35,763 nt of DNA from Streptomyces atratus (GTDB lineage Bacteria > Actinomycetota > Actinomycetes > Streptomycetales > Streptomycetaceae). The stretch lies in assembly GCF_014648655.1 (NCBI RefSeq), contig NZ_BMRN01000053.1:1-35763 (forward strand), given 5' to 3'. Under the pieces are notes generated by a model. That model made no database searches. It was not told where the DNA came from and was given only the letters and a program-made list of their open reading frames with translations. The position numbers and the translations under genes were made by a program. Shown here piece by piece: positions 9,112 through 16,673 of this stretch (the stretch's first letter is position 1; each line of letters opens with the position of its first letter).

Positions 9112-10056
9112 CTAGTCCGACATGGCCACCAGCACCCGGCGTTCGCCGGTGTAGGACCGGCGGCCGTGGGCCGCGGCCACGTTGTCGACCAGGAGCAGGT
9201 CTCCCCGCCGCCAGTCCACGTCGACCGCCAGGCGCAGCCCGGTCTCCTGGACGTGGGTGATGTACTCGGCGGGGATGGGGCTGCCGTCGGCAAAGCAGAC
9301 GCTCTGCGGCAGTTCGTCCTCGGGCAGCATCTCCGCCAGCAGCGCCGCTTCCTCGCCGACCCCGGCGGGGTGCCACTGGTCGGCCTGGTTGAACCACACC
9401 TCGGTTCCCGTGACGGGGTGTTCGACCGTCGCGGGCGCGGTCCGTCCGATCCGCAGCGAACCGTCGGCGAGCCACCGCCACTGGGCGCCCGTACCGTCGA
9501 GGAACGCCTCGGCCTCGTCCCGCTCCTCGGTCTCGAAGGTCGCCTGCCAGCTCTTGCCGAACCCCATCCCGTCGTGCAGGTTCTGCGTGTAGCGCACGCC
9601 GGACGCGAAGGCCGCGCGTACCTCCGGGTCCAGGGACGCGAGCCAGAGCGCCCCGTCGACGACGGGCGTGGCCCCGCCCGTCGCAGCCGCACAGGCGCAG
9701 CAGAACAGGATGCGCCGGGGCCAGGTGTGGCTGTACGACATCTCGTTGTGCATGGAGATCTCGAACTCGGCCGGGTACTCGGTCGAGGTGTAGACGTTCC
9801 TGCCGACCTTGGTCCGGGGCGAGTTGCCGTGCACGTACGCCAGCCGGTTCGGCAGCAGCAGATCGGCCGCCATGTCGTACGACGCCGACTCCGCGCTGGT
9901 CCCGAACCCCCGGAAGACCACGGCCTTCTCCCGGGTCAGCAGCTCCGTCACGTCCTGCCCCCGCAGGAACTCCGCCAGCCCCTCGGGGCTCGCCGGTACG
10001 CCGAAGCTGCCCGGCTCCACCTCCAGGGGCCGCCAGGTCCGGGCGGTGTCGACCAT
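9112..10056 (-). CDS. TauD/TfdA (SyrP-like) Fe(II)/2-oxoglutarate dioxygenase
   Basis: Predicted non-heme iron hydroxylase of 314 aa. The iron triad is visible as HNE (His103, Glu105) in HNEMSYSHTWP and the distal His297 in NVAAAHGRR; Arg307 suits 2-oxoglutarate binding. The HNEMSY form is typical of SyrP-like enzymes that beta-hydroxylate amino acids on NRPS carrier domains, notably Asp in syringomycin. Because the third NRPS module has an Asp code, this enzyme probably makes beta-hydroxyaspartate; that substrate is inferred. ATG overlaps the upstream crotonase stop as TGATG, with GGAG just before it, so translation is coupled. Confidence 0.9.
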   Translation of the reverse strand: MVDTARTWRPLEVEPGSFGVPASPEGLAEFLRGQDVTELLTREKAVVFRGFGTSAESASYDMAADLLLPNRLAYVHGNSPRTKVGRNVYTSTEYPAEFEISMHNEMSYSHTWPRRILFCCACAAATGGATPVVDGALWLASLDPEVRAAFASGVRYTQNLHDGMGFGKSWQATFETEERDEAEAFLDGTGAQWRWLADGSLRIGRTAPATVEHPVTGTEVWFNQADQWHPAGVGEEAALLAEMLPEDELPQSVCFADGSPIPAEYITHVQETGLRLAVDVDWRRGDLLLVDNVAAAHGRRSYTGERRVLVAMSD

Positions 10057-10913
10057 CAGTTCTCCGTAGGTGTCGTAGGTGTCAGGGGGACGGCGTCCGG
10101 CGCGTTCTCGGTGTTCCCGGCGGCCCTCGACGAGCGGAAGTCCGCGACGGCCTGCCGGATCCGGGGCGACCGGGCGGCCACGGTCTGGAGCGGCGCCTCC
10201 CGTTCGAGGGCGACGGCCAGTGAGGGAGCGTCGGCGTTGGCCTGGAGGACGCGCTTGGTCAGGGCCACCGCGACCGGGCTGTGCGCGGCGATCCGCCGGG
10301 CCAGGTCGAGGACGGTGCTGTGCAGGTCGTCCGGGTCGGTCACCGTGTTCGCCAGGCCTTGGTCCAGGGCCTCGTCCGCGGCGACGAACCTGCCGGTGAG
10401 CATCATCTCCGAGGCGAAGCCGAGCCCGGTGAGCCTGGGCAGCAGCCACGAGGCACCCATGTCCCCGCCGGACAGGCCCATGTTCACGAAGGAGGCCCGC
10501 AGCCGGGCGCGGGCGGTCACGACCCGCAGGTCGGCGGCGAGCGCGAGGGAGAGCCCGGCGCCGACCGCGACGCCGTCCACTGCTGCGAGCACCGGCTGCG
10601 GGATGTCGCGCAGCCCGGTCACCGCGGCCGACTGCCGTTCGAGCAGGCCGAGCAGCTCCGCCGGGGGCAGGGCGGCGATCCGTCCTGCCTCGTCGAGGTC
10701 GTACCCGGAGCAGAAGTCCGTCCCCGTCCCGGTCAGGACGAGCACGCACGCGCTGGTGTCCACGCGCAGCTCGGCGCAGAGGTCCGCGAGCGCCCGGAAC
10801 ATCCCCTCGGTCAGGGCGTTCTTCCGGTGCGGCCGGTGCAGGGCGGCAACGACGATCTCCGGAGAGGGGCGGGTCACCAGGAGCGGGCCGTGTTCCTCGG
10901 TCATGCCGCTCAC
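10056..10913 (-). CDS. Enoyl-CoA hydratase/isomerase (crotonase) family protein
   Basis: Crotonase-fold protein of 285 aa. The oxyanion-hole segment FCSGYDL lies near residue 68 and the second Gly-rich segment GVAVGAGLSLALAADLRV near 115. The place that carries the second catalytic Glu in classical enoyl-CoA hydratases reads NMGLSGGDMGAS, without that Glu. It may therefore hydrate, isomerise or hydrolyse an acyl-thioester by a variant mechanism; the substrate is unknown. The GTG at 10913 gives a GTGA overlap with the preceding stop; an ATG three codons later (10904) is equally possible. Confidence 0.85.
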   Translation of the reverse strand: MSGMTEEHGPLLVTRPSPEIVVAALHRPHRKNALTEGMFRALADLCAELRVDTSACVLVLTGTGTDFCSGYDLDEAGRIAALPPAELLGLLERQSAAVTGLRDIPQPVLAAVDGVAVGAGLSLALAADLRVVTARARLRASFVNMGLSGGDMGASWLLPRLTGLGFASEMMLTGRFVAADEALDQGLANTVTDPDDLHSTVLDLARRIAAHSPVAVALTKRVLQANADAPSLAVALEREAPLQTVAARSPRIRQAVADFRSSRAAGNTENAPDAVPLTPTTPTEN

Positions 10914-11275
10914 ACCTGGGGGCTGAAGAAGTAGGTGTCACGCCGGCGGAAGAGACCGTCCTGGGCGACCTGGAAGAAATCCGCGAACCGTACGCACACG
11001 TCTTTCCCGTTCTTGAGCCGGCCCTCGAAATCGCCGTGCACGGCGATCAGTTCCTTGTTCGTCACGACTCCGCGCAGTGAATGTGTTCCTGATTCGATGA
11101 CACGGTCCTGCCGGTAGAACCGCTCCAGTTCACCGATTCCGCGCAGGGGCGGATATCCCGGCCGCTCGTACACCACATCCGTCGTGAACAGCGACACAAG
11201 ACCAGGAATGTCATTCTGGTCGACCAGGTCGTAGTACCGCTCGACCAGACGTATGGCTTCCTCGACGAAGATCAC
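10910..11275 (-). CDS. SnoaL-like / NTF2-fold small protein
   Basis: 121-aa protein with the pattern of the SnoaL/ketosteroid-isomerase (NTF2-like) fold: helix-rich N-terminus (VERYYDLVDQNDIPGLVSLF), a Tyr/Pro segment (YERPGYPPLRG), then beta strands ending RRRDTYFF. Such proteins act as cyclases, isomerases or hydroxylase partners in antibiotic pathways, but no decisive catalytic residue can be assigned here. The GTG start lies 16 bases after the esterase stop; the gene overlaps the crotonase start by four bases. Confidence 0.75.
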   Translation of the reverse strand: MIFVEEAIRLVERYYDLVDQNDIPGLVSLFTTDVVYERPGYPPLRGIGELERFYRQDRVIESGTHSLRGVVTNKELIAVHGDFEGRLKNGKDVCVRFADFFQVAQDGLFRRRDTYFFSPQV

Positions 11276-11291
11276 GCAGCAGACACCCCGT

Positions 11292-12113
11292 TCACAGTCG
11301 TTCCTCAGCAGTCGCTCCGGAAAGGTGATGCATCACGAATTTCAGCGATTCGGGCAGGGCGCGGTTCACGAAGTCCCAGTCGTGACCGCCCTGCCGCTCG
11401 TGGTACTCCGGCCGCCAGCCCTGCTCCCGCAGCGTGTCCCGTGTACGGCGATTCATCCCGATCACGCGGTTGTGGTCGCCGGTGCCCACGTCGAGGTAAA
11501 AAGCCGGACGGGGGCCGTCGTTCGGCCCGCCGGCCAGCCGGCGCGGATCGTAGAGCCGACGGGTGGCGCTGCCCGGCGGGCCCCAGACCCGCTCGTGGAC
11601 CTCTTCCGTGGGCATGGCGAAGCCGGGGTCCCCGCGGAACGCGGCGTACGGGTCGCCGATGCGCGTACCCGCCTCGAAGGCACCGGCGTGCGCGGCGGCC
11701 GCGCCGAACAGCCCACGGTGCCGCAGCGCCAGGAACAGCGCGGCGGCGCCCCCCATGGAGAACCCGCCGACCGCCTGGCCCTCGCGGCGGGCCACCGTGT
11801 TGAACTCGTTGTTCACGCTCGCCACGAGGTCCTCGACGAGATAGTCCTCGTACCGCTGCCCGGCGTGGTCGTTGATGAACCAGCGGCGGCCGCTCTCCGG
11901 CAGGACGACGATCAGCCGGCTGCCCGCCAGGGCCTGGCACAGCACGGAACGGCGCAGCCAGGTGTCCCGCCCGCCGCCGTAGCCGTGCAGGAGGTACAAC
12001 ACCGGGTGGGCGGGGCCGTGGTTCGTGTACGTGTCGGGCAGCACGACGTTGACCCGCTTGTCACGGCCCAGCGCCCGGCTGGGCCAGCACGGCGTCATGA
12101 CTCGGGTGTGCAT
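11292..12113 (-). CDS. Alpha/beta hydrolase of the esterase D / S-formylglutathione hydrolase type
   Basis: 273-aa serine hydrolase. Ser119 sits in GGFSMGG, the oxyanion segment is LLHGYGGGRDTW, and the likely catalytic His244 is in GGHDWDF. This layout matches the putative-esterase (PF00756-like) family rather than an NRPS thioesterase. It could trim or transfer an acyl group in the pathway; the target is unknown. The ATG overlaps the end of the upstream ligase gene by 19 bases, with a GAGGGG ribosome-binding site inside that gene. Confidence 0.85.
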   Translation of the reverse strand: MHTRVMTPCWPSRALGRDKRVNVVLPDTYTNHGPAHPVLYLLHGYGGGRDTWLRRSVLCQALAGSRLIVVLPESGRRWFINDHAGQRYEDYLVEDLVASVNNEFNTVARREGQAVGGFSMGGAAALFLALRHRGLFGAAAAHAGAFEAGTRIGDPYAAFRGDPGFAMPTEEVHERVWGPPGSATRRLYDPRRLAGGPNDGPRPAFYLDVGTGDHNRVIGMNRRTRDTLREQGWRPEYHERQGGHDWDFVNRALPESLKFVMHHLSGATAEERL

Positions 12114-13777
12114 GGCCCCTCCTCGCTCCGGGCCGCCGCGGCGGCGAGCGCCCGCCGGTCGGCCTTGCCCGTCGACGTACGGGGAAGACCGTCCACGACG
12201 GCGAAGCGGGCCGGGACCATGTAACGCGGCAGGGTCCGGGCACAGTGGTGGTGCAGCCGTGCCTCGTCGATCGACGCCCCGGACTCCGGCACCACGAACG
12301 CCTCCAGGCGTACGTCGTCCTCCCCGGCCCCGACGGCCATGCAGACCGTCTCGTGGACCTCGGGCAGCGCCAGCAGCGTCGCCTCGATCTCCTCCGGCTC
12401 GATCCGGTAGCCGCGGACCTTGACCATGTGGTCGCGCCGCCCGGCGAACGTGTAGGTCCGCGCGCCGTCGGACCTGACGATGTCCCCGGTCCGGTGGACC
12501 GGCGCGGGCTCGGCGGGCGGGCCCGCGGACGTCCAGTAGCCGAGCATCACCGAGTCGCCGCGGACCGCGAGTTCGCCCTCGGCGCCCGGTGCGTCCGGTA
12601 TGGCGCGGCCGTCCGCGTCGAGCAGGGTGGTGGTGGCGTACGGGCAGGGGGTGCCGATGGGCGGCGGCGCGACGCGGTCCGGTGCCAGGTCCTCGTCGGT
12701 GACCCGGTGGAAGGTGCAGACGTTGGTCTCGGTCGGCCCGTAGAGGTTGTAGAGCTCCGCCCCGCCGAGCACGCCGCGCAGCCTTCTGAGGTGCTTGAGC
12801 GGGAACGCCTCGCCCGCGAACAGCACCGTCCGCAGCCCGCAGGAGGCGAGTTCGCCGCTGTTCCTCGCGTCGAGCATCCGCACCAGCGCGCCCGGGACCG
12901 AGTACCAGACGCTGATCTTCTCGGCCACTACGAGCCGGTTCAGCGCCATGCCGAGGGCCTTGTGGTTCTCCGGGACGAGGACGAGACAGGCTCCGGTGCC
13001 CGCCGCCGCGAAGATGTCGAAGACCGACAGATCGAAGTGGACGGGTGCGTGGGAGGCGAGCCGGTCATCGGACGTGATGCGGAACTCCGCGACGGCCCAC
13101 TCGACGAAGGCGCGGGCGTTGCGGTGGGAGAGCATGACGCCCTTGGGGACGCCGGTCGAACCGGAGGTGTAGAGGACGTAGGCCAGGTCGCCGGGGGCCA
13201 CGGAGGCGGGCCGGAACCCTTTGGGGACGGGCCGCCGCGCCGCCCGGCCCCAGCCGAGGCGAGGGGGGACGGCGACGGCTGGTGCGGCGTCCGTCGCCTG
13301 CCCGTCCTCGGCCTCCTCCTCGTCGACGACCACGACGAGCCGGACCGCAGCCGACCAGCCGTCCGTCCCCGGCCCGTCCGTGCCGTGGCCGTCCCTGCCG
13401 CCCTGCCCGTCCGTGCTCTGCCCCTGCGTATCCGGTGCGAGCAGGTCGAGCCGTACGCGGTCCGTGACCAGGCAGGCCACCGCGCAGTCCTTGAGGATGT
13501 ACGCGGCGCGGGCGGGCGGCGCCGCCGGGTCCACGGGCACATACGCGGCACCGCACTTGAGCACGGCGTGCACGGCCACGACGGTCTCCACCGACTTGCC
13601 CAGCCACAGCCCGACCCGGTCGCCCGGGACCACGCCCGCCTCACGCATCGTGGCGGCGAGGGCGCTGCTGGCCCGGTCGAGACCGGCGTAGTCGAGGGAG
13701 CGGCCGCGCAGTCTGACCGCCTCACCTGTGGGGTGCTCGGCCACCGACCGCGCCAGGGCGTCAACGAGCGTCGGCAT
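12095..13777 (-). CDS. Stand-alone adenylating enzyme, L-prolyl-AMP ligase type (PltF/RedM-like)
   Basis: 560-aa adenylation protein without its own carrier domain. Core motifs are LYTSGSTGVPKG (A3), FDLSVFD (A4, Asp249), NLYGPTETN (A5), RTGDIV (A7) and STGKADR (A10). Pocket residues read against PheA give DLFYLALVCK, which agrees with the code I know for free-standing L-proline ligases that load a separate carrier protein (PltF, RedM type). It should form prolyl-AMP and load the 95-aa carrier encoded at 16369-16656. A Asp/Gly/Thr-rich insert lies near residues 110-150 between core motifs. ATG 13777 is preceded by GGTGAG; a GTG at 13786 is possible. The start lies inside the 3' end of the flavoprotein gene. 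Confidence 0.93.
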   Translation of the reverse strand: MPTLVDALARSVAEHPTGEAVRLRGRSLDYAGLDRASSALAATMREAGVVPGDRVGLWLGKSVETVVAVHAVLKCGAAYVPVDPAAPPARAAYILKDCAVACLVTDRVRLDLLAPDTQGQSTDGQGGRDGHGTDGPGTDGWSAAVRLVVVVDEEEAEDGQATDAAPAVAVPPRLGWGRAARRPVPKGFRPASVAPGDLAYVLYTSGSTGVPKGVMLSHRNARAFVEWAVAEFRITSDDRLASHAPVHFDLSVFDIFAAAGTGACLVLVPENHKALGMALNRLVVAEKISVWYSVPGALVRMLDARNSGELASCGLRTVLFAGEAFPLKHLRRLRGVLGGAELYNLYGPTETNVCTFHRVTDEDLAPDRVAPPPIGTPCPYATTTLLDADGRAIPDAPGAEGELAVRGDSVMLGYWTSAGPPAEPAPVHRTGDIVRSDGARTYTFAGRRDHMVKVRGYRIEPEEIEATLLALPEVHETVCMAVGAGEDDVRLEAFVVPESGASIDEARLHHHCARTLPRYMVPARFAVVDGLPRTSTGKADRRALAAAAARSEEGPCTPES

Positions 13778-14984
13778 GCCGCTCACCCCCGCGCTGGGCA
13801 ACGGCCGCCGGCCGCGGCGGGGGCGTGCGGCGCGCCCTGGCAGTGATCCCCATCTTCTCGGCCATCAGCACCCGTTGGAGGTCCGAGGTGCCCGACGAGA
13901 TGCGGGTGCCCAGGGCGTCACGGAGGTTCCGCTCGATGTCTGTGTCGGTGGTGTAGCCGAGCCCGCCGTACACCTGCATGGCGTCGAGGAAGGTCGCCAC
14001 GGCTGCTTCGCTGGTGGTCAGTTTCGCCGCCTCGGGGGCGTACGAGGCATCCTGGAGGCCCAGCTTCCAGGCCGCCTGGTGGGTCAGCAGCCGCGCCGCC
14101 TCCAGCCGGAGCTGCATGTCGACGATCCGGTGCGCGACCGACTCGAACCGGCCGATGTTCTTGCCGAACTGGCTGCGGCTCCTGGCGTACTGCACGCACT
14201 GCTCGATCTGGCGCCGCATCGTACCGAGCAGCGGGGCCAGAATCAGCGAGCGCTCCCAGGCCATCGCCCGGGCGAGGATGCGCGACCCCTGCTTCTCGGC
14301 GCCGAGCCGGGCGCCGGCCGGGACACGGCAGTCCCTGAGGGTGATCTCCCCCCAAGGCGCGGTGCGCATCCCCGTCTTCTCGAACCGGCTCTCCACGGTC
14401 AGCCCCTCGGTGTCCCGGTCGACGAGGAACGCGGTCACCCCGGTGAACCCGAGGGCCGGGTTGACGGTGGCGTAGACGAGGGTGACGTCGGCGATCGGCG
14501 CGTTGGTGACGAACCGTTTGGTGCCGTTGAGCACATAGCCGTCCCCGCAGCGGCGGGCCTGTGCCGTCAACGCCATGGCATCGGAGCCGGCCTCCTGCTC
14601 GGTGAGCGCGTGGGCGCCGACCATCCGGCCGTCGCACAGCGCGGGCAGGTAGCGCTCCTTCTGCTCTTCGGTGCCGAACTCCAGGATCGGGATCTCGACC
14701 GCCCAGATGTGGGCGCCGAGGGAGAGCAGCAGGCCGTTGTCCCGGCAGCCGTGGCCGAGGCCCTCCATGCCGACGGCGCAGCTCAGCGGGTCGAGTCCGA
14801 GCCCGCCGTACGTCGTCGGCACGGGCAGCGCGAGGATCCCGGCCCGCGCGCACCGCTCCCAGTCTCCTGGCTGGAGGCTGTGAGTCCGCTCCCTCGCCTC
14901 GACGTCCGCGCCCAGCTGTGCGGCGCCCACGTCGCGGAGCCGCTCGCCGAGAGCGACCTGCTCCTCGGTCGGGCTGAGGTTCAT
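13761..14984 (-). CDS. Acyl-CoA-dehydrogenase-like flavoprotein, probable prolyl-S-carrier oxidase
   Basis: 407-aa FAD enzyme of the acyl-CoA dehydrogenase fold, with ALTEQEAGSD near 126 and the C-terminal YGGLGYTTDTDIERNLRDA segment. With the neighbouring proline ligase and carrier protein it matches the RedW/PltE class, which oxidises prolyl-S-carrier in two steps to pyrrole-2-carboxyl-S-carrier. The catalytic base appears to be Glu244 in MAWER, the isovaleryl-CoA-dehydrogenase-type position. The medium-chain-type position near the C-terminus is Ser (SSGTSDLQR). The last 25 or so residues are Arg/Pro/Ala-rich and probably disordered. ATG overlaps the TrpB-like stop as ATGA. Confidence 0.92.
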   Translation of the reverse strand: MNLSPTEEQVALGERLRDVGAAQLGADVEARERTHSLQPGDWERCARAGILALPVPTTYGGLGLDPLSCAVGMEGLGHGCRDNGLLLSLGAHIWAVEIPILEFGTEEQKERYLPALCDGRMVGAHALTEQEAGSDAMALTAQARRCGDGYVLNGTKRFVTNAPIADVTLVYATVNPALGFTGVTAFLVDRDTEGLTVESRFEKTGMRTAPWGEITLRDCRVPAGARLGAEKQGSRILARAMAWERSLILAPLLGTMRRQIEQCVQYARSRSQFGKNIGRFESVAHRIVDMQLRLEAARLLTHQAAWKLGLQDASYAPEAAKLTTSEAAVATFLDAMQVYGGLGYTTDTDIERNLRDALGTRISSGTSDLQRVLMAEKMGITARARRTPPPRPAAVAQRGGERHADAR

Positions 14985-16372
14985 GACGCCGCGCCGGCGG
15001 GCTCGACGTCCGGGAGGGCCGCCAGCGAGGCCGCGATCTGCTCGTCGGTGGCCGTGTGGTCCTTGAGCGTGCCCGCGAGGTACTGGTCGTAGGCGGACAG
15101 GTCGAGCATGCCGTGGCCGCTGATGTTGCACAGGATGACCGTGGCGCGGCGCTCCTCGCGGGCCCGTAGGGCCTCGTCGATCACACCGCGGACGGCGTGC
15201 GCGGACTCGGGGGCAGGCACGAGGTTCTCTGTGCGGGCGAAGAGGGCGCCCGCCTCGAACGCGGCGTTCTGCCCGACGGCCACGGCCTCCATGCGTCCGT
15301 GCCGGTGCAACAAACTGACCAGGGGCGCGGCCCCGTGGTAGCGCAGACCGCCGGCGTGCACCCCGGGCGCGACATAGGTGTGCCCCAGGGTGTACATCTT
15401 CGTCATCGGCGTGGTGCCGGAGTAGTCGTTGTAGTCCCAGGCGTAGCGCCCCCTGGTCATCTTGGGGCATGCCTCCGGCTCCACGGCGACCAGCCGGGTG
15501 TCCGTCCCGGTGCGCAGCTTCTCCCGGTAGAAGGGGAAGGCCAGTCCGGCGAAGTTGCTGCCCGCCCCCATCGACGCGATGACCACGTCGGGGAACTCGC
15601 CCGCCCTTTCCATCTGGCGCAGCGCCTCCTCGCCGATGACGGTCTGGTGCAGCAGTACGTGGTTCTCGCCGCTGCCGACGGCGAAGCGTCCGCCCGTCAC
15701 CGACCGGGCGTGCTCGATCGCCTCGGCGTTGGCGATGGACAGGCTTCCCTCGCTGTCCGGGGACGCGGCGAGCAGTGCACGGCCGACCTCGGTGGTGCCG
15801 CTCGGGCTGGGGATCACCCGGGCTCCGTTGAGCTCCATGAGCACACGGCGGTACGGCTTCTGCTCGAAGCTGCACCGGACCATGAAGACCGTGCAACCGA
15901 GGCCGATCGCCTGGCAGGCCATCGACAGCGCGGTACCCCACTGACCGGCTCCGGTGCCCGTGGTCAGTTCCTGGACGCCGGCCTTCTTGTAGTAGTACGC
16001 CTGCGCCAGCGCGGAGTTGAGCTTGTGACTGCCCGCCGCGTTGGCACCCTCGTACTTGTAGTAGATGTGCGCGGGGGTGTCCAAGGCCCGCTCCAGTGCG
16101 TGGGCGCGCACCAGGGGGGTGGGCCGCCAGCGCTGGTACTGCCGGCGCACCTCGTCGGGGATCTCCACGTGGCGCCTGCCGCCGACGCTGTCCCGGTACA
16201 TGGACAGGGGGATGTTCGGTGCCTGCCGTTCCACCGCGGCCGTGGGGGTGCTCGGGGCGGGTCGGGCCCTGCGCACGCCCTCCGTCGGCACGTCGAGGTC
16301 GGCCAGGATGTTGTACCAGTGGGTGGGAACGTCGCTCTCGTCCAACAGGTACTGGTTGCGGTTCGCCTTCAC
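14981..16372 (-). CDS. TrpB2-like PLP-dependent enzyme with altered catalytic site
   Basis: 463-aa protein of the TrpB2 branch of tryptophan synthase beta chains: GSHKLN with the PLP Lys117, the phosphate-binding loop SMGAGSNFAG, and the C-terminal NISGHGMLDLSAYDQYL segment typical of TrpB2. No trpA is nearby. Where TrpB proteins carry catalytic Glu (ETGAGQ), this protein has Gly139 (TTGTGAGQWG). It is therefore unlikely to be an ordinary tryptophan synthase and may do another beta-elimination or beta-replacement, for example to make or modify an NRPS monomer. The GTG start overlaps the carrier-protein stop (GTGA), so it is part of the starter operon. Confidence 0.92.
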   Translation of the reverse strand: MKANRNQYLLDESDVPTHWYNILADLDVPTEGVRRARPAPSTPTAAVERQAPNIPLSMYRDSVGGRRHVEIPDEVRRQYQRWRPTPLVRAHALERALDTPAHIYYKYEGANAAGSHKLNSALAQAYYYKKAGVQELTTGTGAGQWGTALSMACQAIGLGCTVFMVRCSFEQKPYRRVLMELNGARVIPSPSGTTEVGRALLAASPDSEGSLSIANAEAIEHARSVTGGRFAVGSGENHVLLHQTVIGEEALRQMERAGEFPDVVIASMGAGSNFAGLAFPFYREKLRTGTDTRLVAVEPEACPKMTRGRYAWDYNDYSGTTPMTKMYTLGHTYVAPGVHAGGLRYHGAAPLVSLLHRHGRMEAVAVGQNAAFEAGALFARTENLVPAPESAHAVRGVIDEALRAREERRATVILCNISGHGMLDLSAYDQYLAGTLKDHTATDEQIAASLAALPDVEPAGAAS

Positions 16373-16656
16373 GCGCCGGCCTCCGAACGGTTCTCCCGCA
16401 CATGCCGGGACACCAGCCCGATGAGATCGCCGACGGTCTCCAGATCGGCTTCCATGACATCCTCGTCGTCGATGTGGCCGCCGAACTCGTCCTCGACCGC
16501 CAGCAGCAGTTGCAGCAGATTCAGGGAATCGAGCTGAATCGTCGGCGAGTAGAGCGACATCCCGTCCTTGATCTCCTCCGGGCTCAGCCGAAGGTCGAGG
16601 ACGTCTACCATGAGCTTCCGTACGACGCCCGCCAACTCGTAGTCATTGCTGTTCAT
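16369..16656 (-). CDS. Free-standing carrier protein (probable prolyl/pyrrolyl carrier)
   Basis: 95-aa acidic helical carrier protein. The phosphopantetheine serine is Ser44 in QLDSLNLLQLL. Size and position fit the discrete carriers (RedO/PltL type) that hold proline while it is oxidised to pyrrole-2-carboxylate. Its partners should be the proline ligase and flavoprotein downstream, and C1 of the NRPS as acceptor. It is the second gene of the operon, 17 bases after the thioesterase, and overlaps the TrpB-like gene by four bases. Confidence 0.9.
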   Translation of the reverse strand: MNSNDYELAGVVRKLMVDVLDLRLSPEEIKDGMSLYSPTIQLDSLNLLQLLLAVEDEFGGHIDDEDVMEADLETVGDLIGLVSRHVRENRSEAGA

Positions 16657-16673
16657 CGTGGGTTCCCTTCGAA

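Noticed and set aside
9112..10941. A 609-codon frame suggesting a fusion upstream of the dioxygenase
   Set aside because: The N-terminal half is an Arg-rich shadow of the crotonase gene. The real dioxygenase starts at 10056 with a ribosome-binding site and TGATG coupling.
10902..13786. Identical 12-base start region GTGAGCGGCATG at the crotonase and proline-ligase genes
   Set aside because: Probably just a shared translation-start pattern (GTGA or SD-like TGAG followed by ATG). The surrounding sequence differs, so it is not a repeat element.
12061..13801. Possibility that the proline-type ligase is a fatty-acyl-AMP ligase for a lipopeptide starter
   Set aside because: Its core motifs and pocket code are of the amino-acid type with proline signature residues, and the neighbouring flavoprotein and carrier fit proline oxidation better.
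13761..16460. A single 899-codon minus-strand frame covering the flavoprotein and TrpB-like region
   Set aside because: Only the part from 14984 down encodes a recognisable protein (the flavoprotein). Upstream the frame is an out-of-frame reading of the TrpB-like gene, which has its own intact frame, start and stop.
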